From CAYYAU01 sp964469765 [NCBI: uncultured Clostridia bacterium] (GTDB lineage Bacteria; UBA6262; WVXT01; CAYYAU01), in the NCBI GenBank assembly GCA_964469765.1, contig CAYYAU010000030.1, forward strand, positions 1 to 9,229: a stretch of DNA of 9,229 bases, read 5' to 3'. Below are positions 5,906 through 9,229 of the stretch, one piece after another. The notes under the pieces are model-generated. The model ran no database searches. It worked only from the letters and a program-made list of their open reading frames with translations, and was not told where the DNA came from. The translations under genes and the position numbers were made by a program. How positions within the stretch are numbered: position 1 is the stretch's first letter; the number at the start of each line of letters is the position of its first letter.

Positions 5906-8071
5906 ATGGTTGACAATATCCAAAAAGCATTTGATTTAATCAATTATAACGGAAATAAAATTGATTTTTATAAAGAATTTAAGGATTATCTAAAGATAAT
6001 TCCTTGTGATTTAAATTCTTTGAATTATTGGAGTGTTGTAGTCTCTAATAGTTTGTATCAAATATCCAATTCAAGTGCCGTCAAATCAAGATCGGTTAAA
6101 TCAATAAGGTTAAGTCCAAAAAGGCTAAGAGATACATTAAAAGATTTTATAGCTAAATTTAATGAAAAATCAAAAAAGAAGCAGTTAAGTGGACTGAAAG
6201 TAATAAAAACAGACGGCAAAAAAGGTCTCTTTGTTTATCTCTCAATAATTAATCCTTCAAACACCCAATTAAAATTTTCTACAAAACCCAATAAAAGAAA
6301 CATTGGAATGTATTTTTGCCTGTATTTTTCAAAAGGTGAAAACAAAATATACTATTTTAGATGCCCTGATTATCTTTTTAGTTTAATAAATAATTTATTT
6401 ATGTCAAAACTAAAGATAAGGTTTGATGATCTTCAATACAAGGAAGCAAAAATTGAGAAATTGGAACAGTTTTTAGAAAATGAGGAAGTAAAAATTTTTG
6501 AAATGGCATTTCGCCATTCTGAAGTTGGGATAAGTGATAGAATTGTTATTAAATCACAAAAAGGACAAGCAAAATACTATTATGAAAAATTTAAACAATC
6601 AAAGATATTTGGCGAATTATCCTTATATGATTTGGAATATTTAAGATTCTCATTTCAACAAGGTAGAGTTCTTAGGTTACATTTCAAAAGAAAAAAAGGC
6701 GGACATTATATAGTCCCAACCTTACTTGGTTCACCAATAAAAGAGGATATTCCAAAAAACCTAAAAGATTTTTTATCTGAAGGTTCTATTTTATTTGAAA
6801 AGGTTAATGAAAAAGACTTTATCAAAAAATGTATTCACAAGCAAATAATAGATCTCGTGGATTATTCAAATCCCTCCATAAGAAAAATAATTAATAACCT
6901 AGAAGAAATAAATTTGTTATCTATAAACAAACATTACAAATATTACTGCGATAATCCCAGATGCCCCTATAGTTCTTATCGTCGTGCAACAGAGAGAAGA
7001 AAGTGTAAATGTGGAAATTTTTCCAATACAAAGTATGTAGCTTTTTATGACTTAGAAATAAACTATAACAAAATTATTTCCTTAATCATTTATGGAATTA
7101 AAAAAGAAAATTTTGGATCATGTAAAGTTATGCCTAAAAAATACTTGGGATTTAAAAACTCGTCAATTATTAGAATAGAAAAAGACAAGGAATTTTCTTA
7201 TATAATTTTAAATCAAAAAGGGCTAAGTGATAAAGATATCAAAAATCTCAAGCTTTTGGGGTTACCTTTTATAATAGTTAATCTGAAAGGAGAGATAAAA
7301 TCAACTTTAGACGGGTTCAATGAGGTTGATTCTGGAGAACTAATCTTTTCTATATTAAATGAAGATTATTCTATATTTACCAAATTCTTGGATGAAATTA
7401 AGCAAAAGTCTCATAAATTAAGATTAAATGCATTCGAGACTTCATTAAATATACTCAAATCTAACAAGAAAATAAGCCCACTGCAGTTTGAGAGATGTAT
7501 ATTCTCAATCTTTAACCACATATTCTTAGAATGTCAAAGATGGGGAGGTCCATCAGTAGCAGATGGTTCATTTCCCTTAAGAGTTAAAGACGTGGAATAT
7601 ATTCTTTGGGATGCAAAAAGATACGATTCAAGCTTTTTATTAGAATATTTAAGACAAAATTCTATGAAAAAAGATGTTAAATACTTGGAAAAATTTAATG
7701 AAAATAAACTTATAAGAAGTTTTGGCTCGGTAAAATATTATCTCTTTGCAACATCTAATACTTCCAAAGAGGAGTTCATTTCAGCAAAAAACTTTTTACA
7801 AGGTCAGATTAGAGTAAAAAGAAGAAAAAAATTGAGGAAAGTAGAAATTGTATGTATAAATAAAGATCATTTGGTTAAACTTGGAGAATTTGTAAATAAT
7901 CATTTTGATATCTTATCTAGAAAATATGACGAACTTTTAAGTGTGTTTAAAAAAGGTCTTAAAATGAATGAAAGCTACTTTGATTTTAATTTAATTGAAG
8001 AGGAGATGAAAAATCTTGTGAAAATAAATCAAATATATCCCTCAGTTTCCGAGTTAAGGAGTAAAAATTAA
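5906..8071 (+). CDS. Putative FokI-like PD-(D/E)XK nuclease with winged-helix and zinc-ribbon-like regions
   Basis: A 721-aa protein I cannot assign to a named family. Residues 1-300 are unrecognised, with mixed alpha/beta character. About 303-340 looks like a winged helix, followed by a zinc-ribbon-like element (C348, C353, C367, C369). Residues 370-480 form another alpha/beta region (for example KLLGLPFIIVNLKGE, 449-463). About 525-665 resembles the FokI cleavage domain in order and spacing: helix FERCIFSIFNHIFLECQRW, then GGPSVADG with D553, then strand YILWDAK with D569 and K571, then a helix with KYLEKFNEN, then strand KYYLFATS. FokI has PDG and DTK with nearly the same gap, so D553/D569/K571 are the predicted metal-binding active site. 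An in-frame TGA at 5885-5887 blocks extension and ATG 5906 is the first start; AAAGG at 5897-5901 is a close Shine-Dalgarno match. No own methyltransferase is adjacent. The protein could be a restriction enzyme or an effector. The similarity was judged by eye. Confidence 0.7.
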   Translation: MVDNIQKAFDLINYNGNKIDFYKEFKDYLKIIPCDLNSLNYWSVVVSNSLYQISNSSAVKSRSVKSIRLSPKRLRDTLKDFIAKFNEKSKKKQLSGLKVIKTDGKKGLFVYLSIINPSNTQLKFSTKPNKRNIGMYFCLYFSKGENKIYYFRCPDYLFSLINNLFMSKLKIRFDDLQYKEAKIEKLEQFLENEEVKIFEMAFRHSEVGISDRIVIKSQKGQAKYYYEKFKQSKIFGELSLYDLEYLRFSFQQGRVLRLHFKRKKGGHYIVPTLLGSPIKEDIPKNLKDFLSEGSILFEKVNEKDFIKKCIHKQIIDLVDYSNPSIRKIINNLEEINLLSINKHYKYYCDNPRCPYSSYRRATERRKCKCGNFSNTKYVAFYDLEINYNKIISLIIYGIKKENFGSCKVMPKKYLGFKNSSIIRIEKDKEFSYIILNQKGLSDKDIKNLKLLGLPFIIVNLKGEIKSTLDGFNEVDSGELIFSILNEDYSIFTKFLDEIKQKSHKLRLNAFETSLNILKSNKKISPLQFERCIFSIFNHIFLECQRWGGPSVADGSFPLRVKDVEYILWDAKRYDSSFLLEYLRQNSMKKDVKYLEKFNENKLIRSFGSVKYYLFATSNTSKEEFISAKNFLQGQIRVKRRKKLRKVEIVCINKDHLVKLGEFVNNHFDILSRKYDELLSVFKKGLKMNESYFDFNLIEEEMKNLVKINQIYPSVSELRSKN

Positions 8072-9229
8072 CAAACAATCTCTTTCAACTTCTCAACAAT
8101 CATAACTTCAGCCAAAGTATCCAGTTCACAATATTTCAGTAAATTCTTTCTGACTTTTTCTTTATCTTTGCAATCCCCATAAGCCATGTGATAAAATTCA
8201 ACTGAAGCTATTCCGCCGTTGTCAATTTCCATTCCTTCATAGCTTTTGCCACATAAAGCAGGAAGAACTTTTTTAATTGAAGCTGAACCATGCTGCTTGG
8301 GGTTATAGTAACTAAACTCTCTGAATGGAATAAGAAGATCAATAATTCTTTTCAGAACAGATTCAACCCAATTTTTATGTTCTGAAAACTGTTCTCCTAA
8401 CTCCTTTAATCTGTTAATCTCAAAACTTTGATTATAAACAACAACAGAACCTTTTTCTCCTAATACTTTCTTCAAAGCAATAACAAATTCTTCTCTTGGA
8501 TCTGAATTTCCATCATAAAGAAATTCATAATGTTTAGGCTTATCTCCTTCTTTCTCAACAACATGAAGGCTAAACTGAAAACAAACCTGTGAATAAGGTT
8601 TCAAACCATCAAACATAGGAACAGCAGTAGAAAATGTTTCAAAGTCAAGATAATAAAGAGGATATTGCAGTTTTTTCATAAATTCTTTTATTCCTTTCTT
8701 ATCAATATAGATTTTCCCGTTAATCTCACAATCTCTCTGGATTTTCTGCTTCACATTCAGTTTAATATCTTCGGGAATATCTTTTATTTTTTCAACACCG
8801 TTCTCATATAATTCACAGGCTAGTTTATTTCCACGATAAAGACAGAATACATGATTTTCTGGCAGATCAACACATCCCTCAATAAAGCAGTCATGATGAC
8901 CATCTTTAAACAATTTTACCAGAAAGAGTCCTGCTTTTGGAGGAGTCTTTAAAGAAACAAACCCAAATAATTCCTTAATCCTTTTATCAATTCCTTTAAT
9001 TGCTTTTTCAACATCAGCAGTTATATCATCTTTCTCAAACAGTTCTTTAACATCTATTTCTCCTTTTCTTACAAAATCCTTATTAAGATGCAGAAGAAAG
9101 CATTTTCTTATCTTTAATCCATTTCCTTCATACACATACTTCTGAAAGGAAACATCATGAATGTTAATATCTTTAACTTTTGTTCCGGATTTTACTTCTA
9201 TTATGTCCCATTTATCACCTACAGGAACT
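8068..9229 (-). CDS. DUF2779 protein: RecB/Cas4-like nuclease plus DEDD-type exonuclease-like domain (5'-partial)
   Basis: The frame is open from the stop (8068-8070) to the right edge, giving at least 386 codons. The GTG at 9133-9135 is internal, not the start. Upstream of it lie WDIIEVKSG, with the E-x-K of a PD-(D/E)XK nuclease (E at 9196-9198, K at 9190-9192), and the RecB-family Q-x3-Y motif (FQKYVY). Numbering from that GTG: Cys 83, 88 and 98 resemble the C-terminal cysteines that hold an iron-sulphur cluster in Cas4-like nucleases; DUF2779 then follows with YYLDFETFSTAVP (161-173), YSQVCFQFSLH (181-191), VVYNQSFEINRL (232-243) and YCELDT (335-340). These resemble the acidic motifs of DEDD exonucleases (D164, E166, D339), with E239 in the motif II position. 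The biological role is not established; DNA or RNA end-processing is an inference. It converges on the + strand cassette, overlapping its last gene by 4 bases, and is richer in GC (18-20 per 60 in sampled rows). Confidence 0.88.
   Translation of the reverse strand, partial: VPVGDKWDIIEVKSGTKVKDINIHDVSFQKYVYEGNGLKIRKCFLLHLNKDFVRKGEIDVKELFEKDDITADVEKAIKGIDKRIKELFGFVSLKTPPKAGLFLVKLFKDGHHDCFIEGCVDLPENHVFCLYRGNKLACELYENGVEKIKDIPEDIKLNVKQKIQRDCEINGKIYIDKKGIKEFMKKLQYPLYYLDFETFSTAVPMFDGLKPYSQVCFQFSLHVVEKEGDKPKHYEFLYDGNSDPREEFVIALKKVLGEKGSVVVYNQSFEINRLKELGEQFSEHKNWVESVLKRIIDLLIPFREFSYYNPKQHGSASIKKVLPALCGKSYEGMEIDNGGIASVEFYHMAYGDCKDKEKVRKNLLKYCELDTLAEVMIVEKLKEIVC

Noticed and set aside
1-9229. CRISPR array, insertion sequence or transposase, integrase, tRNA or rRNA gene
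   Set aside because: No regularly spaced repeats, transposase or recombinase motifs, terminal inverted repeats or RNA-gene signatures were seen on either strand.

Overview
This 9.2-kb window is AT-rich and tightly packed. The standard genetic code fits (TGG for Trp, no read-through needed), Arg is mostly AGA, and two starts have good Shine-Dalgarno sites (AAGGAG before mod, GGAGG before res). Lys/Ile/Asn-rich proteins, a small archaeal-style winged-helix protein and a TATAAAAA element suggest a low-GC archaeon, perhaps DPANN-like (Woesearchaeota or relatives). A low-GC bacterium cannot be excluded, because a perfect TATAAT lies in the same gap. No rRNA or tRNA gene was recognised to settle it.

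Layout, left to right. (1) 3-248 (+): end of a small winged-helix gene, open to the left window edge, overlapping the next gene by 8 bases. (2) 241-2223 (+): mod, a type III adenine methyltransferase. (3) 2225-4882 (+): res, its helicase-nuclease partner, one base downstream. (4) 4933-5811 (+): a DUF4238 protein of unknown function. (5) 5812-5905: a 94-base gap with a TATA-like element and a relatively GC-rich hairpin. (6) 5906-8071 (+): a 721-aa protein that no simple family name fits. Its C-terminal third resembles a FokI-type PD-(D/E)XK nuclease, preceded by a possible winged helix and a four-cysteine zinc-ribbon-like element. (7) 8068-9229 (-): a convergent DUF2779 protein (RecB/Cas4-like nuclease plus DEDD-type exonuclease-like domain) running off the right edge.

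The five + strand genes look like a defence cassette. Mod and Res together would form a complete type III restriction-modification enzyme that methylates host DNA and cuts unmodified invading DNA by ATP-driven translocation. The DUF4238 gene and the FokI-like protein follow in the same direction. The latter has no methyltransferase of its own, so it is either an extra restriction activity protected by Mod or a separate (for example modification-dependent or abortive) effector. The hairpin and TATA element suggest it has its own promoter. In sampled rows, GC is lower across the cassette than in the flanking winged-helix and DUF2779 genes, which fits horizontal gain of genes 2-6, though the evidence is modest.
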